A DNA stretch of 47,028 nucleotides from an uncultured Muribaculaceae bacterium (GCA_910583795.1 CAJTZQ010000027.1:1-47028); one strand, 5' to 3'; positions 8,526-17,221 are shown, counted from the first letter of the stretch. Program-made: numbers and translations. Notes: generated from the letters alone by a model not told the origin.

Positions 8526-10183
8526 TAAAAGTCACAAACTTCATAAAATTATACGAAAAGAGCTTTATCGAGAATTGGGATCTTCCGGCTCTTTCTGAAT
8601 ATGGCAGGCAGAACACCATGAACTATTCACAGCTCGCCACGGAAATCGCCATGACCCACATGGTTTTCGAATCTATCGGTATCAAACCGGGAGACAAGAT
8701 TGCACTTTCCGGAAAGGATTCAGCCGATTGGGTCAAAATCTACATGGCGGTCGTGACTTACGGTGCTGTGATTGTCCCGATTTTATCCGACTTCAACCCT
8801 CTTGACATAACACATATCGTGAACCATTCCGGCGCGGAATTGCTTTTCATATCAAAATCAATCTGGGAACACATAGAGCCGGAAGCCTTGCTCAACGTAA
8901 AGGGAGTGATGAGCCTTGAGACAAAAGAAGTGCTTTATGAAGCGCCCGGAGTTGAAATGAATCGCCACATGAGATTGTTGAAAAGACGTTTCCACAGAAA
9001 ATACCCAAACGGATATTCAAGTCTTGACGTAAAATATGCTGATCGCGACAATTCGGAACTTACTGAAATAAACTATACTTCCGGCACTACAGGATTCTCC
9101 AAAGGTGTCATGCTCACAGGAGAAAACCTTGCGGGAAACGTCTGCTTCGGTCTTCATTCTGAATTGCACTTCAGAAATTCCCGTGCACTTGCATTTCTGC
9201 CACTTGCACATGCCTACGGATGCGCTTTCGACATGCTCACACCTCTTGCAGCCGGATCTCATATCACGCTGCTATGTAAAACACCGTCTCCGAGAGTACT
9301 TTTAAAGGCGCTTGCGGAAGTGAGACCCAACCTTGTGATATGTGTGCCTCTCATTCTTGAAAAGATCTACAAAAACCAGATTCTTCCCATGATTTCAAAA
9401 GGGACCATGAGGTGGACTCTCGCCGTGCCATTTCTTGACTCCCTTATCTACTCAAAGATCCGAAAAAAACTGATCGATGCCTTCGGTGGCGAATTTGAAG
9501 AAGTGATTGTGGGCGGGGCACCTCTAAACCACGAAGTGGAAGAGTTCCTTCATAAAATCAAATTCCCGTTTACCGTGGGTTATGGCATGACCGAGTGCGG
9601 ACCGTTGATATCCTACACTCCATGGAGAAAATTTATTGTGGGATCCTCCGGAAAGACGTTACCTATTATGGAATCAAAAGTTGAGTCTGACGATCCTGAA
9701 AACATTCCTGGAGAAATCTGCGTGCGGGGCACAAATGTCATGAAAGGATACTATCATAATCCCGAAGCCACATCCGCCGTGCTCGACAAAGACGGATGGC
9801 TTCACACAGGGGATATGGGCACACGTACACCTGACGGCACTCTTTTTCTGCGCGGAAGATCAAAGACAATGATTTTATCAGGATCCGGACAAAACATTTA
9901 TCCCGAAGAAATCGAAGCCAAACTCAACAATATGCCTTTTGTAGCCGAAAGCCTTGTTCTTGAGCGTGAAGGGAAACTCGTGGCTCTTGTATATCCGGAT
10001 TATGAAGCGGCAGACAAGATTGGAATATCTATAACGGATATGGATAGCGCAATGGAAAATGTTCGGAAGGAACTAAATAAACTTGTAGCTCCATATGAAC
10101 AGATTTCAAAAATAATTTTAATGCCTAATGAGTTTGAGAAGACTCCAAAAAGAAGCATAAAACGTTTTCTCTACACAAGATAA
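8522..10183 (+). CDS. AMP-binding acyl-CoA synthetase (fatty-acid-CoA ligase type)
   Basis: 553-aa ANL-superfamily ligase, predicted to adenylate a carboxylic acid and transfer it to CoA. Visible family motifs are YTSGTTGFSKG (P-loop), YGMTECGPL (A5), HTGDMG (A7) and the hinge LRGRSKTMILSGSGQNIYPEEIE. The C-terminal subdomain ends PFEKTPKRSIKR-like (here NEFEKTPKRSIKRFLY), which includes the usual catalytic lysine region. The start is fixed by the ATGA overlap with the alcohol dehydrogenase. A long or medium-chain fatty acid substrate is likely but not shown. Confidence 0.88.
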   Translation: MIKVTNFIKLYEKSFIENWDLPALSEYGRQNTMNYSQLATEIAMTHMVFESIGIKPGDKIALSGKDSADWVKIYMAVVTYGAVIVPILSDFNPLDITHIVNHSGAELLFISKSIWEHIEPEALLNVKGVMSLETKEVLYEAPGVEMNRHMRLLKRRFHRKYPNGYSSLDVKYADRDNSELTEINYTSGTTGFSKGVMLTGENLAGNVCFGLHSELHFRNSRALAFLPLAHAYGCAFDMLTPLAAGSHITLLCKTPSPRVLLKALAEVRPNLVICVPLILEKIYKNQILPMISKGTMRWTLAVPFLDSLIYSKIRKKLIDAFGGEFEEVIVGGAPLNHEVEEFLHKIKFPFTVGYGMTECGPLISYTPWRKFIVGSSGKTLPIMESKVESDDPENIPGEICVRGTNVMKGYYHNPEATSAVLDKDGWLHTGDMGTRTPDGTLFLRGRSKTMILSGSGQNIYPEEIEAKLNNMPFVAESLVLEREGKLVALVYPDYEAADKIGISITDMDSAMENVRKELNKLVAPYEQISKIILMPNEFEKTPKRSIKRFLYTR

Positions 10184-10207
10184 ATCTGTTTTATTCCAAA
10201 AGAACAA

Positions 10208-10252
10208 ACTACTGGGGACCAACACCATAAAAAGTCCCCGGTGGTTTATTTC
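10208..10252 (+). terminator. Terminator after the acyl-CoA synthetase gene
   Basis: A 12-bp stem pairs 10208-10219 with 10234-10245 (GGGGAC/GTCCCC core plus two G-T pairs) around a 14-nt loop and is followed by TTATTTC. The T-run is moderate. Confidence 0.7.
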
Positions 10253-10282
10253 ACGTATTAACCACTCACAGTCGAAATTTTA

Positions 10283-10314
10283 TTTGCACAATTGCAAATT
10301 TTATTGTAGTTTTG
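10283..10314 (+). promoter_or_regulatory. Promoter of the putative lipoprotein gene
   Basis: TTTG at 10283-10286 and TAGTTTTG at 10307-10314 lie 20 nt apart, an exact Bacteroidota -33/-7 match. The leader to the ATG at 10372 is about 50 nt. Confidence 0.75.
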
Positions 10315-10371
10315 CTTCGTTTTTGTTATAAAGTGTTAAAAACTTTTCAAATTCAAAAAGCAACTCAAACC

Positions 10372-11004
10372 ATGCAAACGCATGACAAACCACAAAAGTC
10401 TATCTTTGTCAGCTTCACACTGACTATAGCGGCTTTTATCGTTATCGCAACTGCTCCAGCCTGCCATAATTCAGGAGTGAACAGCAATGATAAAGAAGTT
10501 GTGACACCTCAGCCTATTGTTGCGTCCGAAGATTTCCACGCGGATAATGACATTGCCATGACCGTAAGAAGCATAGCTGATGCATTGAGAGTGGGAGAAC
10601 CGCTTGATTCAACTGAATATGATTTTGAAGGAGTATTGACTGACGGACAGGGGACTCCTTTATATACAGACGTACAAGGTGGTCCGGGTATATGGGTAGT
10701 CGATGTGCTTGACCCCAAAACCGTGACTTTACGTAATCTGTATCTTGGAGATTTGCTGCCGACAGACCTTGAATCTTATCTCCTTCAATCTCTCGGGCTA
10801 ACTGAAAAACATAAAATTCTTTTTACAGCTCATGAAGCTGTAAATGAGGATGAGACCAATATCCTGGTCTATGATTTCGACGGGGGATATATGAGATTTG
10901 AGATACGTGCGGGAATCGCGCCCAATGGTCTTGAAGGCCCTTTGCTAACAATAATCATGAGTGCTGATCCGCCTGCAGGGGCCGAAACACAAAAAGCGGC
11001 GTAG
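10372..11004 (+). CDS. Putative lipoprotein of unknown function
   Basis: About 210 aa. The ATG at 10372 is chosen because the longer frame begins at a TTG inside the -7 box. A basic start is followed by a hydrophobic stretch (IFVSFTLTIAAFIVIATAPAC). That could be a lipoprotein signal with a loose lipobox APAC, or a single membrane anchor. The soluble part is acidic, with VGEPLDSTEYDFEGVLTDGQG and a beta-rich pattern. I recognise no family. Its end overlaps the convergent MBL-fold gene by 50 bp. Confidence 0.6.
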   Translation: MQTHDKPQKSIFVSFTLTIAAFIVIATAPACHNSGVNSNDKEVVTPQPIVASEDFHADNDIAMTVRSIADALRVGEPLDSTEYDFEGVLTDGQGTPLYTDVQGGPGIWVVDVLDPKTVTLRNLYLGDLLPTDLESYLLQSLGLTEKHKILFTAHEAVNEDETNILVYDFDGGYMRFEIRAGIAPNGLEGPLLTIIMSADPPAGAETQKAA

Positions 11005-11968
11005 CTTCAAATCTTGGCAATGCCATTAACTGAACGTCTGCTTTACGGTCTTCGATAGTATTGCAGGCATTCCCAACCTTTTTCCCTATTTCTTCTAAAG
11101 CTCCGCGTACGGCTGCAAGTGCCTTCTGCGGAGTATTATTATCTTGAGAGAGATGGCATAAGAATATGTTCTGAAGCTCGGGATTGATAATTTCTTTCAG
11201 GAATTGTGCTGTCTGAAGATTATCAAGATGCCCGTCTTCAGTCTGGATTCTTGCTTTCAGATATTCAGGATAACGCCCCATCTTAAGCATATGAAGGTCA
11301 TAGTTGGCTTCAATCACAAGATAGTTCGCCCTTCCCATATAATATCTGGCTCTCTCTTTTATAGCTCCCAAATCAGTGGCAAGCACAAAGCGACGGTCAT
11401 CAAAAGATATTGAAAAGCCCATATTGTCTGAACCGTCGTGCGGAACTTCAAATGCTGTTATTTCAAGGTCTCCTATGGTAAACGGGATTTCTTTAAAAAT
11501 TGCCTGATGATAATCTTTCAATCGTTTTGATATGCTGTGACGACGCATAATGCCATTCAGCACACGGTTTGTGCAAAACACCTTCATATGCTTGTGATTG
11601 CGCACTAACGTATAGACATATCTGACGTGGTCTGAATGGTCGTGTGTCAGCAAAACTCCATGAATTTTCGAAATGTCTATTCCGTTTGATTTCAACATCC
11701 CCTCGATCATATCCGCTTTCACGCCCGCGTCTATTATTATCCCCCCCTTTTTAGTTCCTATGTAACAGCTGTTGCCGCTTGATCCTGACCCCATCGAAAG
11801 ATAATAGAGCAGGCGGTCTGATGGTGTTTTTTCAATCACCGGTTGTGGGATTTCAGCAGCCGCATAGATATTGCGACGGGGCGGAACTGCTATTTTTGGC
11901 TTTTCGTCTTCCCACTCCTCAAAAGGGATAGTCATTTGACCTTCAAAAGATATTTTCCGGCGCGACAT
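10955..11968 (-). CDS. MBL-fold metallohydrolase (YycJ/WalJ-like)
   Basis: 337-aa predicted metallo-beta-lactamase-fold hydrolase. The core begins near residue 52 (YLSMGSGSSGNSCYIG) and shows the dinuclear metal motif LTHDHSDHV, as well as VPHDGSDNMGF and DLGAIKE downstream. The SGSSGNS opening is typical of YycJ-like proteins, which are thought to act on nucleic acids. About 50 extra residues precede the core. The 3' end overlaps the convergent lipoprotein gene by 50 bp, so the two mRNAs can pair at their ends. The exact substrate is unknown. Confidence 0.8.
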   Translation of the reverse strand: MSRRKISFEGQMTIPFEEWEDEKPKIAVPPRRNIYAAAEIPQPVIEKTPSDRLLYYLSMGSGSSGNSCYIGTKKGGIIIDAGVKADMIEGMLKSNGIDISKIHGVLLTHDHSDHVRYVYTLVRNHKHMKVFCTNRVLNGIMRRHSISKRLKDYHQAIFKEIPFTIGDLEITAFEVPHDGSDNMGFSISFDDRRFVLATDLGAIKERARYYMGRANYLVIEANYDLHMLKMGRYPEYLKARIQTEDGHLDNLQTAQFLKEIINPELQNIFLCHLSQDNNTPQKALAAVRGALEEIGKKVGNACNTIEDRKADVQLMALPRFEATPLFVFRPLQADQHS

Positions 11969-11987
11969 GTAATTTATTTATTTTAAT

Positions 11988-12725
11988 TCATCGTGTAACT
12001 ATATTACGACCGGGAGCATAAATCAAAAATATGGCGGGACGTTTATCGTAATCATATTTCGCCTGTTTCCATTTCGAAACCGGCATTGTCAGTATGGTTT
12101 CATTTTCAGGATCTGTTATATCGCATGCCACGCAAAGCAACGTGTCTCCCCGCAAAACTGAGGTTATTGCCGCAATCATCCGGTTGTTGCGATAAGGGGT
12201 TTCTATAAAAATCTGGGTCATGTCATTCTTTTTCGACAATATTTCCAGATCTCTAAGTTTTTTCTCCCTTTCTTTCTGCTCTATCGGAAGATATCCATTA
12301 AAACAAAAACCTTGTCCGTTAAACCCTGAAGCCATAAGCGACATAAGAATGCTTGAAGGACCGACCAGCGGCACAACCTTAAACCCTTCACGTTGGGCAA
12401 GGCTCACGGGAAGGGCTCCGGGGTCTGCCACTGCCGGACATCCTGCCTCACTCATCACTCCTATGGCTTCACCTCTGCGCAAAGGTTCAAGATAGGTGCT
12501 GACTTCACCCAGATCCGTGTGACGGTTAAGTTCATAGAACGTGACACTTCTTATGTCAAAACCGGGGTCACAACGTTTTAAAAAACGGCGCGCGGTTCGC
12601 ACATTTTCCACTATTATATGATGCAAATGTCTGAGGATGTCGAGATTTCCCTCCGGCAAAGTGTCGCGCAAAGGGGCATTACTTATATTGACTGGTATAA
12701 GATAAAGTGCGGGATTGAGTTCCAT
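11988..12725 (-). CDS. Tetrapyrrole-methylase-fold SAM methyltransferase (RsmI-like)
   Basis: About 245 aa. The fold and motifs (LIPVNISN near the start, EAGCPAVADPGALPVSLAQ, PLVGPSSILMSLMASGFNGQ, FIETPYRNN) match the family of RsmI, the 16S rRNA C1402 2'-O-methyltransferase. Bacteroidota often carry two such paralogues, so this may be the second, less-studied one. The ATG at 12725 is preferred to the longer frame from 12851 because the longer form would run through the divergent promoter region and into the neighbouring gene. A TAATTTTG box ends 5 nt before this ATG, implying an almost leaderless mRNA. Confidence 0.78.
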   Translation of the reverse strand: MELNPALYLIPVNISNAPLRDTLPEGNLDILRHLHHIIVENVRTARRFLKRCDPGFDIRSVTFYELNRHTDLGEVSTYLEPLRRGEAIGVMSEAGCPAVADPGALPVSLAQREGFKVVPLVGPSSILMSLMASGFNGQGFCFNGYLPIEQKEREKKLRDLEILSKKNDMTQIFIETPYRNNRMIAAITSVLRGDTLLCVACDITDPENETILTMPVSKWKQAKYDYDKRPAIFLIYAPGRNIVTR

Positions 12726-12730
12726 ACATA

Positions 12731-12738
12731 CAAAATTA
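12731..12738 (-). promoter_or_regulatory. -7 box for the RsmI-like gene
   Basis: On the minus strand, TAATTTTG at 12738-12731 matches TAnnTTTG. The ATG starts 5 nt later, so the transcript would have little or no 5' leader. No TTTG is visible at the -33 distance. Confidence 0.5.
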
Positions 12739-12751
12739 CTAAAAATTTTAC

Positions 12752-12759
12752 TACATTTG
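12752..12759 (+). promoter_or_regulatory. -7 box for the RsmF-like gene
   Basis: TACATTTG followed by GCA lies 20 nt upstream of the ATG at 12780. It is divergent from, and only 13 nt away from, the opposite-strand box, so the two promoters share a compact 55-bp region. Confidence 0.6.
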
Positions 12760-12779
12760 CATAAAAAAATCATTGTTTT

Positions 12780-14048
12780 ATGCCACTGCCTTCCGGATTT
12801 ATCGATCAGATGCGTAGTCTCCTTGGAGAGGAGACTGACAATTTCATACATGCAATGGAGCTGCCTCCTGTCACTTCAATACGGATGAATAGTCGTAAAC
12901 CCGGAGCGTCTTTCCCTGGCGCAAAACCTGTAAAATGGTGTAGATGCGGGTACTACCTTCCTCATCGTCCTGTATTTACTCTTGATCCTCTTCTTCATGC
13001 CGGAGCATACTATGTGCAGGATGCATCTTCAATGATCTATCATGAAGTGATCTGCAGGCTGTCTGAACGTCTGCAGCAAGAAACAGACTGCTCCACCCCT
13101 CTCCCTCTCTCTCTTCTTGATTTGTGTGCCGCCCCCGGAGGAAAAACCACAGCAATGATTGATGCACTTCCCGATGGGTCAAGGATCGTTGCAAACGAAT
13201 ATGTTGCAAAAAGAGCAGCTATATTGAAAGAGAATATAGCAAAATGGGGATATCCTGACGTGGTTATCACAAATCTTGATTCCTCTAAATTTGTTGCAAA
13301 TGGGGATTCTTTCGACATTGTGGCTGTCGACGCGCCATGTTCCGGAGAAGGAATGATGAGGAAAGAATCGGCGGCTATTCAGCAATGGAGCACTCAACTT
13401 ATAGATGATTGCGCGGCTCTTCAAAAAGAGATCCTTGCAAACGCGGCTGAAACAGTCAAGCCCGGCGGTTATCTGATTTATTCAACCTGCACCTTTAATC
13501 GCAAGGAAAATGAAGAAAACGCTCAGTTTATAGTTTCAACACTCGGGTTAGAACCGGTCGACATGAAGTTTCCTGAAGAGTGGAACATTCCAAACGGCAT
13601 AGATACGGATTTACCTGTCTATCGATTTATGCCACACATCACAGAAGGGGAAGGGCTTTTTCTGTCCGTATTCCGCAAACCCGGAGAATGGATCCATTCA
13701 AAACCGCGAAAAAAAATCGACAATGTCAGCACTTCAAAAAAGATCACCCCGGTCAAAAGCTATAAAGCCTATAGACCACACCCTAATTTGAAAAGCAATT
13801 CCGGAGAAGTGCCTCCTATCGAACAGGTTCTTTCCGTAGACTTTGACCGTTCGATGTTTCCGGAAGCCGAGGTAGGCTTACAGCAGGCGGTTTCTTACCT
13901 CCGGAGAGAGGCTATAACGCTTTCCGACGACATTCCTAAGGGACTGGTGGTCATTACTTACAAAGGATTACCCCTTGGAATGGCAAAAAATATCGGAAAC
14001 AGGGCAAACAATCTTTATCCGAAAAACTGGCGTATCCTTATGCAATAG
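12780..14048 (+). CDS. RsmB/RsmF-family rRNA cytosine-C5 methyltransferase
   Basis: 422-aa NOL1/NOP2/sun-family enzyme, predicted to methylate a cytosine in 16S rRNA using SAM. The Rossmann SAM site is LLDLCAAPGGKTT. The two catalytic-cysteine motifs are VDAPCSGEGMMRK and YSTCTFNRKENE. The C-terminal part (KGLPLGMAKNIGNRANNLYPKNWRI) resembles the RNA-binding tail of RsmF, where GxxKxxGxRxNNLYP is typical. RsmF is therefore more likely than RsmB. It is transcribed divergently from the RsmI-like methyltransferase, so two candidate 16S modification genes sit side by side. Confidence 0.88.
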   Translation: MPLPSGFIDQMRSLLGEETDNFIHAMELPPVTSIRMNSRKPGASFPGAKPVKWCRCGYYLPHRPVFTLDPLLHAGAYYVQDASSMIYHEVICRLSERLQQETDCSTPLPLSLLDLCAAPGGKTTAMIDALPDGSRIVANEYVAKRAAILKENIAKWGYPDVVITNLDSSKFVANGDSFDIVAVDAPCSGEGMMRKESAAIQQWSTQLIDDCAALQKEILANAAETVKPGGYLIYSTCTFNRKENEENAQFIVSTLGLEPVDMKFPEEWNIPNGIDTDLPVYRFMPHITEGEGLFLSVFRKPGEWIHSKPRKKIDNVSTSKKITPVKSYKAYRPHPNLKSNSGEVPPIEQVLSVDFDRSMFPEAEVGLQQAVSYLRREAITLSDDIPKGLVVITYKGLPLGMAKNIGNRANNLYPKNWRILMQ

Positions 14049-14371
14049 TATTATGATCGTGATTTCAAAACAGGATAGACTCTTTTCCGTTATAATAATG
14101 AAATCATTAAACCTTTCTCCTTAAAAATTTTTATTGAACTGATTTAAACTTTTTCTATTTTAAGATTTCGTCAGATTTTTGAGATGATTTTGAATCGTGA
14201 AGAGGGAGTTTAGCGGGCTAAACGACCGATGAGCGATGCAAAATCAGCCAAAAAGATGGCGGAAGATTGAAATAGAGGTCTTAAAATAAAGATTTCTTTA
14301 ATTTTATTCTCATTCCGTAAAAAGTTTAAATTAGTTCAATGACTTCAATATAACATTAAAAATATAAAGTT
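14049..14371. other. Intergenic region occupied mainly by the fold-back element
   Basis: Apart from the structured element at 14134-14339, this stretch is AT-rich. I see no ORF, no canonical TAnnTTTG promoter and no classical T-tailed terminator in it. Confidence 0.6.
14134..14339 (+). repeat. Fold-back structured element, copy 1 (MITE-like or ncRNA-like)
   Basis: A 206-bp element is bounded by 21-bp terminal inverted repeats (14134-14154 and 14319-14339, one mismatch that is still a G-T pair). Inner segments pair again (TATTTTAAGA with its complement, then GATTTTG-ATCG with CGAT-CAAAATC). The apex is a GTTTAG/CTAAAC stem with a CGGG loop at 14208-14223. Unpaired flanks GAAGAGGGA and GACCGATGA match those of copy 2 at 17222-17388, while the stems differ. 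It has no ORF. It lies between the RsmF-like gene and the HMA gene. Confidence 0.75.
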
Positions 14372-14590
14372 ATGCAATTCAAAACAAATGCCAAATGTCA
14401 AGGATGTTCATCCACAATATTGAAAGCCGTGAGAAACCGGTTCCCTAATGAGGAATGGAGCCTTGATCTTTCAACAGCCGACAAAGTGCTTGAATGTCAT
14501 GGTGTACCCGATAATGGTGAAATGGCGGCACAGGTTGTAAAAACGATTGAAGAAACAGGATTCAAAGGTTCCTGGATCAAGAATGCCTGA
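14372..14590 (+). CDS. Small HMA-domain (heavy-metal-associated) protein
   Basis: 72-aa single-domain protein with a CxxC-type motif (KCQGCSSTI) at residues 9-12 and an HMA-like ferredoxin fold pattern ending VVKTIEETGFKGSWI. Members bind Cu(I) or other soft metals and may act as chaperones. The usual MxCxxC is here NAKCQGC, lacking the Met. The LolD-type ATPase gene follows 8 nt downstream, so they are probably co-transcribed. No copper ATPase is adjacent, so the metal role is inferred only from the fold. Confidence 0.7.
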   Translation: MQFKTNAKCQGCSSTILKAVRNRFPNEEWSLDLSTADKVLECHGVPDNGEMAAQVVKTIEETGFKGSWIKNA

Positions 14591-14598
14591 TTAAAAGT

Positions 14599-15282
14599 AT
14601 GATTGAAATCAGAAATGTAACAAAATCTTACGGCTCGCTGACGGTGCTTCACGACATAACCCTTACTATTCCGGAAAAGGAAATCATGGCTATCGTCGGA
14701 CCCTCCGGAGCAGGGAAAACCACCTTGCTTCAGATAGCGGGCACTCTTGATCGTCCGGATTCGGGAAGCGTATTATTTGACAATACTGATCTTTTTAGGT
14801 TAAAAGACAAAAAACTTTCGGAATTCAGGAATCTGAACATAGGTTTTGTTTTCCAATTTCACCAACTTCTCCCGGAGTTTTCTGCTTTGGAAAATGTCGC
14901 CATGCCGGCTCTTATTGCCGGCAGGAAAAAGAAGCAGGCGTTAGAGGAAGCGAGAGAGCTGCTCGACATTCTCGGACTCGGAGCTCGCGCGGATCATAAA
15001 CCGGCACAAATGTCGGGAGGGGAAAAGCAACGTGCGGCAATTGCGCGTGCACTTATCAACAAGCCCCGCGTTGTTTTTGCCGATGAACCCACCGGAAGTC
15101 TCGATTCTCACAACCGTGATGAAATCCAGGAAATAATCGCTTCTTTACGCGACACCATGCACCAGACTTTCGTAATTGTCACCCACGACCCATGCATCGC
15201 CTCAATTGCAGACCGTAAAGTGACAATGGAAGACGGGAGAATCACGGGGGAGACTATTGCGGAAGTTAAAAATTTTGTTTAA
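14599..15282 (+). CDS. LolD-type ABC transporter ATP-binding protein
   Basis: 227-aa ATPase of the LolD/MacB family. Walker A is GPSGAGKTT (residues 34-42), the signature is MSGGEKQR (138-145), Walker B is VVFADEP (158-164), and SLDS forms the D-loop. LolD powers LolCE-type permeases that release lipoproteins from the inner membrane. No permease gene is adjacent, so the partner must be encoded elsewhere. Specific assignment to lipoprotein release is inferred from sequence style. It is likely co-transcribed with the preceding HMA gene. Confidence 0.82.
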   Translation: MIEIRNVTKSYGSLTVLHDITLTIPEKEIMAIVGPSGAGKTTLLQIAGTLDRPDSGSVLFDNTDLFRLKDKKLSEFRNLNIGFVFQFHQLLPEFSALENVAMPALIAGRKKKQALEEARELLDILGLGARADHKPAQMSGGEKQRAAIARALINKPRVVFADEPTGSLDSHNRDEIQEIIASLRDTMHQTFVIVTHDPCIASIADRKVTMEDGRITGETIAEVKNFV

Positions 15283-15367
15283 TTTCGCATTGACAATAAT
15301 TTCTAAAACAATTCACATCCCGCAAATACACAAGCTAAGTTTATTTGTGGATATTAATCAAACAAAA

Positions 15368-15670
15368 ATGGCAACACCAGAAAATAATCAAAACAAAAAT
15401 CAACTTCAGATTCAACTCCGTCCCGAAATGGCAGACGGCAAATACAGCAACCTCGCAATGATCGGACACGGCCCCAACGAGTTCCTTATCGATTTCATTT
15501 TCGCTGCTCCCGGAATGCCACAGGCTCCTGTTGTCAGCCGTGTGATCATGAGCCCGGAAAACGCAAAGCAACTCATGTTTGCCCTCACTGACAATGTTAA
15601 GAAATACGAGGCTCAATTTGGAGAGATCCAGCCTCGCGGCGGTAAAAACAACGTCATCGGAAATAATTGA
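15368..15670 (+). CDS. DUF3467 domain protein
   Basis: 100-aa protein with the DUF3467 pattern (NLAMIGHGPNEFLIDFIFAAPGMPQAPVVSRVIMSPENAKQL in part, then ALTDNVKKYEAQFG). The family is small, cytoplasmic, widespread in Bacteroidota and of unknown function. The ATG at 15368 is chosen because the upstream in-frame region overlaps the LolD gene and looks non-coding. It is followed by a hairpin and then cysS. Confidence 0.8.
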   Translation: MATPENNQNKNQLQIQLRPEMADGKYSNLAMIGHGPNEFLIDFIFAAPGMPQAPVVSRVIMSPENAKQLMFALTDNVKKYEAQFGEIQPRGGKNNVIGNN

Positions 15671-15681
15671 TAATAATACAT

Positions 15682-15708
15682 CGCGGGCTCGGGATTCTTG
15701 AGCCCGCG
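15682..15708 (+). terminator. GC-rich hairpin between the DUF3467 gene and cysS
   Basis: A perfect 9-bp stem CGCGGGCTC (15682-15690) pairs with 15700-15708 around a 9-nt loop. It is followed by TATTTAAATAAC rather than a clean T-run, so it may be a partial terminator or an mRNA-stabilising structure upstream of cysS. Confidence 0.55.
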
Positions 15709-15724
15709 TATTTAAATAACAACA

Positions 15725-17200
15725 ATGGACAACAACCTTTACCTTTACAATTCGCTCACGCGCATCAAGCAGCCTTTCAAGCCACTCCATGAGGGACACG
15801 TGGGCATGTATGTGTGCGGGCCTACTGTATATGGCGACGCACATCTTGGACACGCGCGTCCTGCAATCACATTCGACGTTCTTTTCCGATATCTTCGCCA
15901 CTTAGGGTATAAGGTGAGATACGTTCGCAACATCACTGATGTCGGTCACCTCGAACACGATGCAGACTCAGGGGAAGACAAAATTGCTAAAAAAGCTCGT
16001 CTTGAACAGCTCGAGCCCATGGAAGTGGTTCAGCTCTACCTCAACCGCTACCATCACGACATGGAAGCCCTCAATGTGCTTCCTCCAAGCATCGAGCCTC
16101 ATGCTTCAGGTCATATAATAGAGCAAATAGAATATGTAAAAAAGATTCTTGACGCCGGATATGCATACGAAAGCAACGGGTCGGTCTATTTTGATGTCGA
16201 AAAATATAACCGTGACCACAGATACGGGAAATTGTCCGGACGAAATATAGAGGATCTTCTATCCACCACTCGTGCACTCGACGGGCAGGAAGAGAAGCAT
16301 AATCCCCTTGATTTCGCTCTTTGGAAAAAGGCTTCTCCAGAACACATCATGCACTGGCCGTCTCCCTGGAGCGAAGGATTTCCCGGATGGCATCTTGAAT
16401 GCTCCACTATGGGTGAGAAATATCTCGGAGAGACTTTCGACATACATGGAGGCGGTCTTGACCTGCTTTTCCCGCACCATGAATGCGAAATAGCCCAGAG
16501 TGTGGCGGCTCAAGGTCATGAAGCAGTCAAGTATTGGGTACACAACAACATGATTACCATCAACGGCAAGAAAATGGGTAAGAGCTATAATAATTTTATA
16601 ACTCTTGAACAATTCTTCGATGGAAGTCATCCTCTCCTGGAACAAGCTTACAGCCCTATGGTGATCAGATTTTTCATTCTACAGGCTCAATATCGTTCCA
16701 CTGTTGATTTCTCAAACGCAGCTCTTCAGGCAGCAGAAAAGGCTCTTCAAAAGATTACTGACGGTTATCGTCGTCTCCAAAACCTTTTACCTGCCGAAAA
16801 AACCACAGTTGAAGTCCCTGATTTCTTAAACGCCTGCTACGAGGCTATGGACGATGACCTGAATACTCCTCAGGTAATCGCCCAGCTATTTGAGGCTTGC
16901 AAGATCATAAACTCTGCTTCTGACGGATCTGTTAAACTTTCGCAAGACGACATATCCAAACTAAGACATCTGTTTGATGTTTTCCTTGTGGAAATCCTTG
17001 GCGTCCGTGTAGGTGCCGAAGGAGAAAATGCAGGCGCTTCTAAAGCTTATGAAGGGGCGGTAGACCTACTTATGGAAATCCGTAAAAATGCAAAGGCTCA
17101 AAAGGATTGGGCTACATCTGACCTTATCCGCGACAAACTCGCAGCACTCGGATTTGATGTGAAAGACACCAAAAACGGAGTGGAATGGAGCGTTAGGTAA
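15725..17200 (+). CDS. cysS: Cysteinyl-tRNA synthetase
   Basis: 491-aa class I aminoacyl-tRNA synthetase that charges tRNA-Cys. The HIGH signature appears as HLGH (residues 40-43) and KMSKS as KMGKS (283-287). Zinc-site residues include Cys31 in YVCGPTVYG and the ECSTMG and HHECE region. The DALR/C-terminal region with FDVKDTKNGVEW completes the family. Length is normal and the gene is intact. It is convergent with ispG. Confidence 0.96.
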   Translation: MDNNLYLYNSLTRIKQPFKPLHEGHVGMYVCGPTVYGDAHLGHARPAITFDVLFRYLRHLGYKVRYVRNITDVGHLEHDADSGEDKIAKKARLEQLEPMEVVQLYLNRYHHDMEALNVLPPSIEPHASGHIIEQIEYVKKILDAGYAYESNGSVYFDVEKYNRDHRYGKLSGRNIEDLLSTTRALDGQEEKHNPLDFALWKKASPEHIMHWPSPWSEGFPGWHLECSTMGEKYLGETFDIHGGGLDLLFPHHECEIAQSVAAQGHEAVKYWVHNNMITINGKKMGKSYNNFITLEQFFDGSHPLLEQAYSPMVIRFFILQAQYRSTVDFSNAALQAAEKALQKITDGYRRLQNLLPAEKTTVEVPDFLNACYEAMDDDLNTPQVIAQLFEACKIINSASDGSVKLSQDDISKLRHLFDVFLVEILGVRVGAEGENAGASKAYEGAVDLLMEIRKNAKAQKDWATSDLIRDKLAALGFDVKDTKNGVEWSVR

Positions 17201-17221
17201 TTGATAATTGATAATTATCTG

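Noticed and set aside
12726..12851. Upstream extension of the RsmI-like protein
   Set aside because: It would run through the divergent promoter region into the RsmF-like gene. The family's conserved start is just after the ATG at 12725.
14134..14339. Intact insertion sequence
   Set aside because: The element is 206 bp, has no transposase frame, and no target-site duplication could be made out.
15257..15367. Upstream extension of the DUF3467 protein
   Set aside because: It overlaps the end of the LolD gene, and the added residues do not resemble the family, which begins near the ATG at 15368.
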